24,258 nucleotides of DNA from a virus, in IMG/VR virus record IMGVR_UViG_3300044619_003069, positions 1-24,258 of that record; one strand, written 5' to 3'. Below, in pieces: positions 15,319 to 22,571 of the stretch. A program made the position numbers and the translations under genes. The notes under the pieces were generated by a model. It was not told the origin of the DNA, ran no database searches, and saw only the letters and a list, made by a program, of their open reading frames with translations. Within the stretch, counting starts at the first letter, position 1; every line of letters begins with the position of its first letter.

Positions 15319-16545
15319 TTACGCTCCCAGGAATCGAGCCACAGGTCGTCGGCTTCCAGCGACAGCTGAGGGAGGAGCCTGATGTAAAATCGTCCCCTCC
15401 ACGATGTAGCTGCATAGCGGAGAAGCGGAATTGACGAGCAGTGCCAGTCCCTCCTGAGGACGCAGTCGCAGGCCAGCCACGGGAAGATTGGACCGCACTT
15501 CCCAACCTTGCCTCAGCGAGCGAGCCGGAGCGAAGTTCCCCTCGGCAAATCCTGTCGTAACATCGACGGAAGCCACTCGCAGTCGTGCATTGCGAAACGT
15601 CTGGAGTCTCCGGACGGCCGGTGCATTCGTGCCGGGATAACCGAGGTCCGCGATGGGATCGAGTCCTTCAACCAACTGAATGGTTAGTTCATTCCGTAGC
15701 GAACCCCGTCGCAGCTGCAAGGCGGCGGGCACCGTGTTCCGGGTCGACGCTGGCTGGGGGTTGAGCAGAGTCCCTCCCGTGGCGCGTCGCACCCGCACCA
15801 ACCGCAACGTCGAGTTCTCACTGGCGACTCCACTGGTGGAGTTGTCATAGGAATAGAACCCCGGGGTGAAGGCGTGGATCGCCCGGATCTTGAGCACCGT
15901 GCCCGAACCGACACCGTTGAACACGGTGATCCAGGCGTGGTGCCCTTCGGACGGGAACAATTCCGCCGGCACAACCCAGGAGGAAGTTCCCACATCCAGC
16001 TCCAGATCGCACAGCCAGCCCAAGGGTGCGGGGGGGGTGGCACTGGGGCGGATCGCGATCCCTTCCCCTTCCGCCAATTCCAGAGACTGCAGCACGGCTC
16101 CCTGGCCGGCCTGCCACACGGCTCCCGTGTTGCGGCAAGGCTGTCCCGGGTTCTTGGCTCCCACTCCCGGCAGCCAGGTCGCCAGCCCCCCACTGGTCAC
16201 ACCGATCCCAGGTTCGTTCAGCCAGCTGGAACGGAGCATCCCCGACAACTCGATCGCGTCGACCTGGGTTCGGCAGCTGACCTGGGTGGGAAGCGTGGCG
16301 GCTGTGTTGGTGGCCACTGGGCTGACCGCTGTGCCCCCGGCTTGGGAGCTGATGCGGACCAACTCGACCGTCCCCACGAGCGCCCCGCTCATTGAAGCCG
16401 GAAACGGCACTTCCCGGATGGTCAGCTGCACCAATTCCAGCTCCCGGCGGAGATCCGATCCCTCGGCATTGAACAGGGTGCAGAGGGCCCGATCCGTGAT
16501 CGAGGCAGCGGCGGTGAACCCGAAGTGAAACGTGTCAGTGGCCAT
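15319..16545 (-). CDS. Phage structural protein, likely tail-associated
   Basis: 408 residues from the ATG 16543-16545 (MATDTFHFGFTAAASITDRALCTLFN). This ATG overlaps the stop of the gene before it (TGATG), which decides the start; the open frame further upstream is shadow sequence. It is beta-rich, with no membrane segment or signal peptide. A block near residues 60-75, RISSQAGGTAVSPVATNTAATL, closely resembles RQTVAPTGGTAVTPVAHSTANATL in the preceding gene, so the two share a domain and probably arose by duplication. A second set of motifs (HHAWITVFNGVGSGTVLKIRAIHAFTPGF) also echoes the theme of contacts around a core. It sits between tail tube and chaperones, so a tail-tube decoration or fibre-base role is likely. 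The exact function is unknown. Confidence 0.7.
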   Translation of the reverse strand: MATDTFHFGFTAAASITDRALCTLFNAEGSDLRRELELVQLTIREVPFPASMSGALVGTVELVRISSQAGGTAVSPVATNTAATLPTQVSCRTQVDAIELSGMLRSSWLNEPGIGVTSGGLATWLPGVGAKNPGQPCRNTGAVWQAGQGAVLQSLELAEGEGIAIRPSATPPAPLGWLCDLELDVGTSSWVVPAELFPSEGHHAWITVFNGVGSGTVLKIRAIHAFTPGFYSYDNSTSGVASENSTLRLVRVRRATGGTLLNPQPASTRNTVPAALQLRRGSLRNELTIQLVEGLDPIADLGYPGTNAPAVRRLQTFRNARLRVASVDVTTGFAEGNFAPARSLRQGWEVRSNLPVAGLRLRPQEGLALLVNSASPLCSYIVEGTILHQAPPSAVAGSRRPVARFLGA

Positions 16546-17069
16546 CAGCTGTTTGTGAATTCGAGTTCGACATCGGCCTGGCCGACCGTTTGATTGACGG
16601 AGACCACCACGATCCCCTCGTTTTGACCTGCCCGGCAGGTGAGCGGCTCCACATTGCTGTCGCCATAGCCGGAGTTCCAGATCTCGGCATACGGGACCAA
16701 GGTCAGCATCGAGTCCCAATCCAGCGTCGAGAGGGCTGGCTCATCCGGAGAGTGCAGCAGTTGCCGGAACTGCGAACCGACTGTCACCGTCCGTCCCGTT
16801 CCCACCGAGGTGCCCGCATCAAGCGTCGCGTTGGCGGTACTGTGGGCGACCGGAGTGACTGCGGTGCCACCGGTCGGAGCGACTGTCTGCCGATGGATCC
16901 GCAGGTTATTGAACACCCCTGTGATGGCGGTCGTCTGGTTGTTGAACAACCACATCCGGTAGATACGGATCGTCTTGACCGATGTGTTCACATTGAACAG
17001 ATCGATCATCGCTTTGTTGGCGGCGTATGTGACACCGGAACTTTGTGCATGCCAGGTATCGGCCATCAT
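16545..17069 (-). CDS. Phage structural protein, paralogue of the following gene
   Basis: 174 residues, beta-rich (MADTWHAQSSGVTYAANKAM, TIRIYRMWLFNNQTTAITGV). The segment RQTVAPTGGTAVTPVAHSTANATL is shared with the next gene, as is the general layout of a cytokine-like single compact domain; I read this only as common ancestry within the operon. Two ATGs in tandem (17069, 17066) overlap the TGA of the gene before it, and GGGGAG lies a few bases upstream, so translation is coupled. The last bases overlap the start of the next gene by one nucleotide. No catalytic motif is visible. It is probably a minor virion or tail protein. Confidence 0.7.
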   Translation of the reverse strand: MMADTWHAQSSGVTYAANKAMIDLFNVNTSVKTIRIYRMWLFNNQTTAITGVFNNLRIHRQTVAPTGGTAVTPVAHSTANATLDAGTSVGTGRTVTVGSQFRQLLHSPDEPALSTLDWDSMLTLVPYAEIWNSGYGDSNVEPLTCRAGQNEGIVVVSVNQTVGQADVELEFTNS

Positions 17070-17350
17070 TCACTCCCCACACTGATCACTTTGCCGGTTC
17101 CACAAGTCGCCTGGAACAGCCCGATCCCCTGTGTTCCCTGAACCCGCTGTTGAACGCCTCGAGTCCGCAATTCCCCCAATCGACGGACCATCAACTCCCG
17201 TGTGTCACCTGGCGGCATCCCCGTGACCCGCTGCTGGTTGACCTGCAGTACAAATGCCACCAGCCGCTGCAGTTGGCTCGGGAGCAACGCCCGCGGAACA
17301 TCCGCGATCCAGCCCATGGCCGGGTCATAGTGCACGGGAATCTCGCGCAT
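17066..17350 (-). CDS. Small hypothetical phage protein
   Basis: 94 residues (MREIPVHYDPAMGWIADVPRA...). Not recognised. The middle (LPSQLQRLVAFVLQVNQQRV) looks helical, followed by Arg-rich helix and a short Gly-containing end. No membrane segment. The ATG 17348-17350 lies 11 nt after the tail tube gene with GGGAGAA directly upstream. The stop overlaps the next start, so it is clearly part of the structural operon. It occupies the slot after the tail tube, where small tail accessory genes are common, but nothing in the sequence fixes a role. Confidence 0.7.
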   Translation of the reverse strand: MREIPVHYDPAMGWIADVPRALLPSQLQRLVAFVLQVNQQRVTGMPPGDTRELMVRRLGELRTRGVQQRVQGTQGIGLFQATCGTGKVISVGSE

Positions 17351-17361
17351 GGGTTCTCCCT

Positions 17362-17802
17362 TTACGGAGCGGTGTGCCAGCTGGGGGCATTGGCGGCATA
17401 GGCGGGCTTGATCGTGATGTCGATCAGCATCCCTTCCTCGAGGGCTTCACTGCGGGCGAACTTGAGCACCGCCATCGTCGCCCGCAGTCCCTGATTCCCG
17501 GCGACTGCGATGTCGCCATCCATCACGGCACATTCGATGGTGCTGCGATTGAGGAACGCGTCCCGGAACGCCGTGACATCGGTGTCGGCGGAGTCCCACA
17601 CCATCTGGAACTCAATGCTGGCCTTCTTGAGGGAGGCCAGGACCGCCTCCCAGCCAGCATTGGCCCGGGTGGTCATCGAGGCTTCCCCCGCCTCCAGGTT
17701 GAGAGTCAGGTCGCGGACATTCTTGACCTCATCCCAGGTCGGTGACACGAAGGTCCCGGTGTTCCGGTACAGCTTGCCATCCAGCCCCAGTTTGGCACCC
17801 AT
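17362..17802 (-). CDS. Phage major tail tube protein
   Basis: 146 residues beginning MGAKLGLDGKLYRNTGTF, then WDEVKNVRDLTLNLEAGEASM, and ending with EALEEGMLIDITIKPAY. This is the pattern of short tail tube subunits that stack as rings around the tape measure protein. The start is the ATG at 17802, since GAGGAGA lies about 8 nt upstream; an in-frame GTG at 17808 would leave that signal too close. No membrane segments. It is placed between the presumptive accessory module and the fibre/adaptor genes, an unusual distance (about 4.3 kb) from the chaperones and tape measure. The call rests on sequence style plus operon position. Confidence 0.75.
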   Translation of the reverse strand: MGAKLGLDGKLYRNTGTFVSPTWDEVKNVRDLTLNLEAGEASMTTRANAGWEAVLASLKKASIEFQMVWDSADTDVTAFRDAFLNRSTIECAVMDGDIAVAGNQGLRATMAVLKFARSEALEEGMLIDITIKPAYAANAPSWHTAP

Positions 17803-17842
17803 CAGCACTCTCTCCTCGATCCGAAGGACAGGTTCCGCTCAC

Positions 17843-18322
17843 TCAGGCGGTGGGGGGCACGGGACTGACCACCCCAGGACTGACCAGCCCGGGACTGACC
17901 GGTACGGGAGTCACCACGGATCCCGGGCTGCCACTCGCCACGGAGGTCCGCTCATGCACGGCCCGCAGGCGGTCGACCGTCTTGAGCAAGGCTTCCCGCT
18001 TCTCGGGATCCCGCATCTTGGCTTCCAGAACGAGCTGAAAGACCCGATCGAATTCCGCCTGCCGCTCCCGTTCATCCCCCAGCAGGTCGGCCACTTCCCG
18101 GATCTTGCTGATCATGCCGCTGTAATCCCCAATCGCGTAGTCCTCGAGGATGGGAGGCATCCGGGTAAACCCCAGTTCCCGCAGCCGGCCGGCCAGGCGG
18201 GTGGCGACCCGCCGTCGGTTCTCAACCGCGGTATCTCCCTGAAACAGCAGTTGCCCCACGAAAAACATCGCCACCCCAATGGCTCCCAGAATCAAGGGGT
18301 TCCGTAAATCGAGCTGGTCCAT
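17843..18322 (-). CDS. Single-TM protein with Pro/Ser/Val repeat tail
   Basis: 159 residues. Residues ~10-27 (LILGAIGVAMFFVGQLLF) form one membrane helix, with a short acidic N-terminal segment before it. The rest (30-125) is a charged helical domain (VRRRVATRLAGRLREL-like and DERERQAEFDRVFQLVLEAK), likely cytoplasmic or periplasmic depending on orientation. The C-terminal ~25 residues are 5-residue repeats around VSPGV. No enzymatic motif is seen. The single helix and its position beside two papain-like hydrolases make a holin- or spanin-like lysis role imaginable, but a type II/III secretion-like inner membrane adaptor or an unrelated moron is just as possible. Start ATG 18320-18322; 75 nt separate it from the previous gene. 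Confidence 0.65.
   Translation of the reverse strand: MDQLDLRNPLILGAIGVAMFFVGQLLFQGDTAVENRRRVATRLAGRLRELGFTRMPPILEDYAIGDYSGMISKIREVADLLGDERERQAEFDRVFQLVLEAKMRDPEKREALLKTVDRLRAVHERTSVASGSPGSVVTPVPVSPGLVSPGVVSPVPPTA
17861..17920 (-). repeat. 15-bp tandem repeats encoding VSPGx
   Basis: Four units of 15 bp on the + strand (GGGACTGACCACCCC, AGGACTGACCAGCCC, GGGACTGACCGGTAC, GGGAGTCACCACGGA). They are in frame in the C-terminus of the single-TM protein, giving a flexible Pro/Ser/Val tail. Confidence 0.75.
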
Positions 18323-18397
18323 GTGTCAGCCTCTCAGGTGATGTTCAGGAAACAGAAACCGCGACACTTCGGTGGGGTGGTCACAACGGGAGTGGAT

Positions 18398-19093
18398 TCA
18401 ACTCGATTTCTTCCACTGGTACGCGATCCCGGAGAGGGCGGCTCCCACGGCGGTCAAAGCCACCCACACTCCTCCGCCGTCACTGCCGCCCGAGGCCTCG
18501 TCCGACTCCCGAAACAGCAGCGGAATCTCCTCCTCCCGGTCACGATCGTCCGGCTCGCGATCCCGTCGGTCAGCAGGTCCCCAGGGGGGCTGCGGAGGAA
18601 TGGGCAGGCAGCGCCCGCGGGGGCAGTGGCGTTCCACCTGTTGACGGATGGAGCGGGTCAACTCCAGGGGCCGCTGTCCCAGCTCTGGACCCGAGCCTCG
18701 ATAGATCACCTGGCCATTGGCCCGTTCGACCAAGAGGCAGGGGGTGGTGTCGACCAGAGCGCGAAACTTGGCAAACTCCGGGTCAGCGGTGGTGATCAAG
18801 TGCCAATGCGTCTGATGCTTGAGCGACACCAGGGAGGGCTCGGTATGAAACAGCGCTTCCACCCGTCGTTCGGTCGGAATCGCCCGCCAGTCTGGTCGCA
18901 CCAACAGAATGGTGTGCCAGGTATGGGCATCCTCCGGCAGGTCCCAAGTCCGCTGTTCCACGAGCTCAAGCGGTTCCCGCTCCAGTCCCCGGGGCTGGTG
19001 CGACTCCGCCGGCAGGACCTGTGGGACGATCCACAACTGGACCGCCAGAGCCACCGCCGCGGAAATGAGTAAGGTCAGGGTGATTTGTCGCAT
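18398..19093 (-). CDS. Exported, membrane-anchored protein, possibly thioredoxin-like
   Basis: 231 residues. The N-terminus MRQITLTLLISAAVALAVQL is a signal peptide or anchor. Residues ~55-140 (HTILLVRPDWRAIP, HWHLITTADPEFAKF, TPCLLVERANGQVIYRGSG) have the strand/helix order of a thioredoxin fold, but there is no CxxC, so redox activity is doubtful. A Pro/Arg/Asp/Glu-rich spacer follows (~165-200), then a C-terminal membrane helix (VWVALTAVGAALSGIAYQW, ~210-227) and a basic KKSS end. Start ATG 19091-19093 overlaps the preceding gene by 19 nt. It belongs to the four-gene insert between head-completion and tail tube genes. Function unknown; the thioredoxin resemblance is tentative. Confidence 0.65.
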   Translation of the reverse strand: MRQITLTLLISAAVALAVQLWIVPQVLPAESHQPRGLEREPLELVEQRTWDLPEDAHTWHTILLVRPDWRAIPTERRVEALFHTEPSLVSLKHQTHWHLITTADPEFAKFRALVDTTPCLLVERANGQVIYRGSGPELGQRPLELTRSIRQQVERHCPRGRCLPIPPQPPWGPADRRDREPDDRDREEEIPLLFRESDEASGGSDGGGVWVALTAVGAALSGIAYQWKKSS

Positions 19094-19737
19094 GCCAGTA
19101 CTCCTGAGTTAGACGCCAGGGGATGAACCAACCAAGGCTGGGGAGCGGACGGCACTCCCAGGATCGTGAGGGCCCAGCCGCCACTGGATTGCCATTCCGC
19201 CAGAAACTGTCGGCGGGGCCAGTGCTGGATCTCCTGGGGAGCATTGCTGTCCAGGATGTGGGCAGACCGAGCATCGAGACCAACCAGGGTCACCATGTGG
19301 CGTCCCTCTTGAACCACTACTGCCGCTCCCCGCCGAGTGCGCAGTGCCCATTCCAGAAACCGCACCTCCCCGGTTCGCGTTTCGGCATACCTGAGGCCCG
19401 CGGCCTCCAGTTGCCGGGCCACGCTGTCCGGGGTCTCACCATCGGCATGCTGCTCCCGCCACCAAGTTGCCAGATCATGCCGCCCCTGTCCGTGCAGCAG
19501 ATGCACGATTGAAGCATGCACGCACGAGCCTTGACGGCGGGGTCCCAGCCAATTCGCCTGGCGAAAGCGTTCTGGCAAGTCCAGCTGTCGCAACCGCACC
19601 AGGAGCCGCACGACGGACGGCGTGAGGCGAATGATCGTCCCCAGCGACAAGGTCGGGGGAGCCAGGGCGGGACCAGCCAGTGCCGTCAATCCCACCACGA
19701 TCAACAGGAACGCTTTACGCAGCGGAAACACCCACAT
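19075..19737 (-). CDS. C39-like papain-fold cysteine peptidase with signal peptide
   Basis: 220 residues. Residues ~1-26 are a signal peptide (MWVFPLRKAFLLIVVGLTAL, AGPALA before the likely cleavage). The catalytic layout of papain-like C39-type peptidases is visible: Q69-G-S-C72 (RRQGSCVHASIVHLL), H147 in QEGRHMVTLVGLD, and Asp163/Asn165 in ILDSNAP. A QFLAEWQSSGGWA segment near 177-189 is typical of the C-terminal side of that fold. It is likely exported and acts outside the cytoplasm; substrates could be peptidoglycan cross-links or a virion protein. Start ATG 19735-19737 overlaps the preceding gene by 23 nt. It is paired with a second papain-like hydrolase, so a lysis role is plausible but unproven. 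Confidence 0.75.
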   Translation of the reverse strand: MWVFPLRKAFLLIVVGLTALAGPALAPPTLSLGTIIRLTPSVVRLLVRLRQLDLPERFRQANWLGPRRQGSCVHASIVHLLHGQGRHDLATWWREQHADGETPDSVARQLEAAGLRYAETRTGEVRFLEWALRTRRGAAVVVQEGRHMVTLVGLDARSAHILDSNAPQEIQHWPRRQFLAEWQSSGGWALTILGVPSAPQPWLVHPLASNSGVLACDKSP

Positions 19738-20377
19738 CGTTGTCCAGTGCCTCCTGCCAGGTGAGGGTGCCGAGATAGGTCAACAAGGGGGAGCGGGCCA
19801 GATCGTTGGGACTCACAGCGGCATCGAACTTGTGCACAAAGTGCACCCCGGCTCCGCGCAAGAACGACCGGGCGATGTGCTGGGAACAGATGGTGGCATC
19901 GGCCCGCAGACTCTGTTCGCGGAGCCAGCGGCGGTACGGCTGCATCCAGGTCAACCACCGCAGGCCCACCAGTTGACCCAGAGTCAACAGCCGGATGTTC
20001 CGCCAGGCATAATCCCCCGTGAGGTCACCGATCAGATGCCGGGCTACGTGCTTCCGCTTGTGGTCATCCAGGGGAGGCACTGTCCGGAAGACCGAGATTC
20101 GTCCGGAGTGCCGGCGGACTTCCGCACTCAGGGGAGACAGGTGACCGTTGCAGTGTTCCTCGTAACCGGCTGACCACAGGCGATCGTGCAACCAGACCAG
20201 GCCACTGGAATGGCTGAACGCCCCATCGGTGGCCGTGGCGATCAGATGGCCGTACAGGCTGGTCGGTTCCCACAACGCCACATCGCCATCGAGGGCTTGA
20301 GCTCGATACTCGGCATAGGGGAGCCAGCGCCGGACCACCCCCAGAATCAATTCCGGCTGCCGCCAGTGACCATTCAT
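19715..20377 (-). CDS. YiiX/C92-type permuted papain-like hydrolase
   Basis: 220 residues from the ATG 20375-20377, chosen because GGAGG lies 7 nt upstream (GGAGGACAGTC). The open frame upstream of it only crosses a 12-bp repeat tract. The order of motifs fits the circularly permuted NlpC/P60 group: GDVALWEPTS (31-40), the catalytic His in FSHSSGLVWL (H56), and the catalytic Cys much later in ATICSQHIARSF (C164), with SPNDLARSPLL near 189-199 as in YiiX/YebB relatives. These enzymes cleave amide bonds in peptides or lipids. No signal peptide is seen, so it may act in the cytoplasm, travel with the virion, or reach the wall through another protein. It overlaps the C39-like gene. Confidence 0.78.
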   Translation of the reverse strand: MNGHWRQPELILGVVRRWLPYAEYRAQALDGDVALWEPTSLYGHLIATATDGAFSHSSGLVWLHDRLWSAGYEEHCNGHLSPLSAEVRRHSGRISVFRTVPPLDDHKRKHVARHLIGDLTGDYAWRNIRLLTLGQLVGLRWLTWMQPYRRWLREQSLRADATICSQHIARSFLRGAGVHFVHKFDAAVSPNDLARSPLLTYLGTLTWQEALDNDVGVSAA

Positions 20378-20388
20378 GACTGTCCTCC

Positions 20389-20448
20389 GGAACCGGGACG
20401 GGAACTGCGATGGGAACTGCGATGGGAACCGGGATGGGAACTGGGACT
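20389..20448. repeat. Five 12-bp tandem repeats between two phage genes
   Basis: Five adjacent 12-bp units (GGAACCGGGACG, GGAACTGCGATG twice, GGAACCGGGATG, GGAACTGGGACT on the + strand). They fill almost all of the 73-nt gap between the stop of the gp10-like gene and the start of the YiiX-like gene. Such a short perfect array suggests slippage or a regulatory leader. Confidence 0.9.
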
Positions 20449-20450
20449 TA

Positions 20451-20888
20451 CTACGGTCGCACGGAATGGGCCCACATCGCGGGCAGCCCCGGGAGTTCCT
20501 GGGCCAGTGCAGGCCGCATGTAAGGGCGGGCGGCAATCCGCACCAGACGCGGGTGGCGGCCCCAGGTGATGGCGGCCGTTCCCCCGTATTCCAGAACGGC
20601 GGGAGCCTCTCCGGCCGTATGGTTGAGCCGGACGGGGCCCACCAGCACACTCCGCCGCGCGGGATCGAAGACGAAATAAATGAAGTCCTTGAGCAGTCCC
20701 ACGTGGCTACTGGGGGGTTGGCCCGGGAGCGACGCTGCCCGCCGCCGCCGAATGCTGGACTTGGCCCGCGTACGGACGAACGCTCCGAAGCGGGACAGCA
20801 CCTTCCGTTCCGCCTGGCTGAGAGCGGACTGCACGCTGCTGCGGTCGAAGAACGAGTTCTTGGCGAGAGCGAGTCGCAGCGGAATCAT
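20451..20888 (-). CDS. HK97 gp10-like head-tail connector/tail completion protein
   Basis: 145 residues beginning MIPLRLALAKNSFFDRSSV. The layout matches the HK97 gp10 family: a helical, basic N-terminal half (SQAERKVLSRFGAFVRTRAK), then a central strand region (IYFVFDPARRSVLVGPVRLN), and the signature end APAVLEYGGTA...RIAARPYMRPALAQEL. These proteins join tail to head or complete the tail. The ATG 20886-20888 overlaps the stop of the gene before it (ATGA), which fixes the start. It is followed by the 12-bp repeat tract. The Arg-rich insertion SSIRRRRAASLPGQPP is usual for the family, where R/K loops face DNA. Confidence 0.82.
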   Translation of the reverse strand: MIPLRLALAKNSFFDRSSVQSALSQAERKVLSRFGAFVRTRAKSSIRRRRAASLPGQPPSSHVGLLKDFIYFVFDPARRSVLVGPVRLNHTAGEAPAVLEYGGTAAITWGRHPRLVRIAARPYMRPALAQELPGLPAMWAHSVRP

Positions 20889-21319
20889 TCCAGGATCCGA
20901 TACGTGAGACTCAGGACCGTGGTGAACACCCGCCGCTGATCGAGATCTTCGCTGTCGAGGGGTACTGCGAGGGCTTCGACGGAAAGGAGCGTGGCGTCGA
21001 TGGTGGGGAGCCGGATGAGTTGCCGGAGGTGCTCCTCGAACGCCTGGGCCAGACTGACCAACGCATCGATCTCGGTGTTCGACTCGTCGACCAACTTCTG
21101 CTGCAGGCCCACATGGATCGTGCAGTCCCGTCGCAGGGTGTGCCGGGAGGCCAGTTCGCTGCTCCACCCGGCCGGGACCACACTCACCAGGGGACTCTTC
21201 AGCTGCTGTGGCGTATGCCGCGGCACATAGCACCGCTCCACAGAGAATGGCCAGCGGAATGAACCAGTCTGCAGCACCTGCACGACGGCGTCGGCAACCC
21301 GAATCAGCATGGCATCCAT
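20885..21319 (-). CDS. Phage tail terminator-like/head-tail joining protein
   Basis: 144 residues (MDAMLIRVADAVVQVLQTGSF...). The pattern is an N-terminal helix, a strand block (SPLVSVVPAGWSSELASRH, DCTIHVGLQQKL), a long helix (DALVSLAQAFEEHLRQLI) and a closing strand (RRVFTTVLSLTYRILE). It fits the small alpha/beta proteins at this position (gpU-like tail terminators or neck proteins), though there is no unmistakable motif. Start ATG 21317-21319 overlaps the previous TGA (TGATG). A second ATG at 21310 is possible but lacks coupling. The stop overlaps the gp10-like gene by 4 nt, so the three completion genes are translationally linked. Confidence 0.7.
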   Translation of the reverse strand: MDAMLIRVADAVVQVLQTGSFRWPFSVERCYVPRHTPQQLKSPLVSVVPAGWSSELASRHTLRRDCTIHVGLQQKLVDESNTEIDALVSLAQAFEEHLRQLIRLPTIDATLLSVEALAVPLDSEDLDQRRVFTTVLSLTYRILE

Positions 21320-21702
21320 CACAAGCTCTCACGCTCCATCTCCCGAACATGAATCCGCAGCAATGTGCGGCAGGGATCGCAATACCGATAAGGAGGTTCA
21401 CTCCCCAGCGGCACCACCTCAAACACCACAATTTCACGGCCTGTGGACTCCTCAATCCGATCGCCTCGCTCGGGGAGGACTGGCCTCCCCTCCAACACCA
21501 GGCTGGCCGTGGGGATCAGCCAGTCCCGCACCTCCGTTTGGATCCGCAGTCCCTGGCTGTCAGTACTCTCTCCCGTGGTTCGTCCCGCCGTGGCGGATAC
21601 CACTACAGCGGCCGCCCCCCGGCGATAGGTGACGGGCCGACTGGCGAACTGCTGCAGGCGGTCAGTCAGCCAGGCCAACCCCTGTTGCAAGCGGTCCTCC
21701 AT
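21319..21702 (-). CDS. Small head-completion/neck-like phage protein
   Basis: 127 residues (MEDRLQQGLAWLTDRLQQFA...). An N-terminal helix is followed by strands with RRGAAAVVVSATAGRTTGE and VRDWLIPTASLVLEG, then PERGDRIEE, FEVVPLGSEPPYRYCDPCRT and LRIHVRE. A motif such as P-x-x-GD-x-I is common in head-tail joining proteins of the gpFII/gp9 kind, which is why I propose that role; I do not recognise a named family with certainty. The CDPC pair could bind metal. The ATG at 21702 follows the DUF2190 stop by 3 nt; a GTG one codon earlier is also possible. Confidence 0.68.
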   Translation of the reverse strand: MEDRLQQGLAWLTDRLQQFASRPVTYRRGAAAVVVSATAGRTTGESTDSQGLRIQTEVRDWLIPTASLVLEGRPVLPERGDRIEESTGREIVVFEVVPLGSEPPYRYCDPCRTLLRIHVREMERESL

Positions 21703-21705
21703 CAC

Positions 21706-22527
21706 TCAGGCTTTCCGGAGCAGTTCCACATCGAACAGATCGAGCCGCACTTGATTGCCGGCATTGGCCACCGACCAGGTGGCGGTGATCGCCACGGTCT
21801 GAGCGGCGGTTGTATCAAGCGCACTGACAGCCAACTTGGCGGGCTTGGCCGTCACTGTCCCTTCGGTTCCCAGGGCTTGCAGGCCACTGGCGACGATGGA
21901 GCCATTGGCTCCGATCGCCCGTACGACCAGATCCGCCTCGAGGTGAAACAGATCGTTGTTGGCCACGTCGACCGCTCCGGTCGCGATCAAGGTCACCGCA
22001 CCGACTTTGAGCCGCACATTGAGGGTGTCGGTGGAGTTCGTGCTCGGACAAATTCCCTGGGCCCGGACCCGCAGGACATCCCCCACCTGCAGCGTGTTGG
22101 CGGGGATCGTGACCGACTTGTCGAACGCCGTCTCGGTCATGGTGTTGGTGATCACGCTGCTGGCCGCCTCGGCCGAGTACAGGAGATCAGCCGTCGCCTG
22201 CATCTCGAGAAACACCCGGACCGTGGTGTCGGTCGCCGCAGCCTCCTTGACGACCCGACCCACCAGGCGGCCGACGGCAGAGTCCCCCGCCACGCGCTGG
22301 TTGGCGGCGTCCCAGTACGCCTTCTGCCCGACCGTCAGTGCGACGCCACTGGGCTTGGTGAACTCGAACACCCCTTCCAGGGCCAGCGACCCGAGTCGAT
22401 TCGCGGCGATCTCCGTGCGGGTGATCCCCAAGAGGTCCCCTTGCACGACCACTTCCCCCGCCGCCCGAGCCACACTGGGGGTGTGGTCGATCGCGTCTCC
22501 CGCCTGAATGTAAACCGCCTGTGGCAT
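21706..22527 (-). CDS. DUF2190-type capsid-associated protein with extra beta domain
   Basis: 273 residues. The first ~110 residues match the DUF2190 layout (MPQAVYIQAGDAIDHTPSVA, GEVVVQGDLLGITRTEIAAN, FEFTKPSGVALTVGQKAYWD, GRLVGRVVKEA). This small beta-barrel protein commonly follows the capsid gene in Mu-like and related phages and is thought to decorate the capsid. Residues ~125-273 form an additional beta-sandwich (TAFDKSVTIPANTLQVGDVLRVRA...NSTDTLNVRLKVG...) of the sort seen on virion surface proteins. It could reach outward to bind the host or a substrate. The ATG at 22527 has AGGAG 8 nt upstream. It lies 44 nt after the capsid gene. Confidence 0.8.
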   Translation of the reverse strand: MPQAVYIQAGDAIDHTPSVARAAGEVVVQGDLLGITRTEIAANRLGSLALEGVFEFTKPSGVALTVGQKAYWDAANQRVAGDSAVGRLVGRVVKEAAATDTTVRVFLEMQATADLLYSAEAASSVITNTMTETAFDKSVTIPANTLQVGDVLRVRAQGICPSTNSTDTLNVRLKVGAVTLIATGAVDVANNDLFHLEADLVVRAIGANGSIVASGLQALGTEGTVTAKPAKLAVSALDTTAAQTVAITATWSVANAGNQVRLDLFDVELLRKA

Positions 22528-22571
22528 TGCTTGATCTCCTGTGAAATCGCTGTGGCCAATCCCGGAGCCGC

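Noticed and set aside
20389-20448. CRISPR-like array
   Set aside because: The units are only 12 bp and directly adjacent, with no unique spacers. It is a simple tandem repeat.
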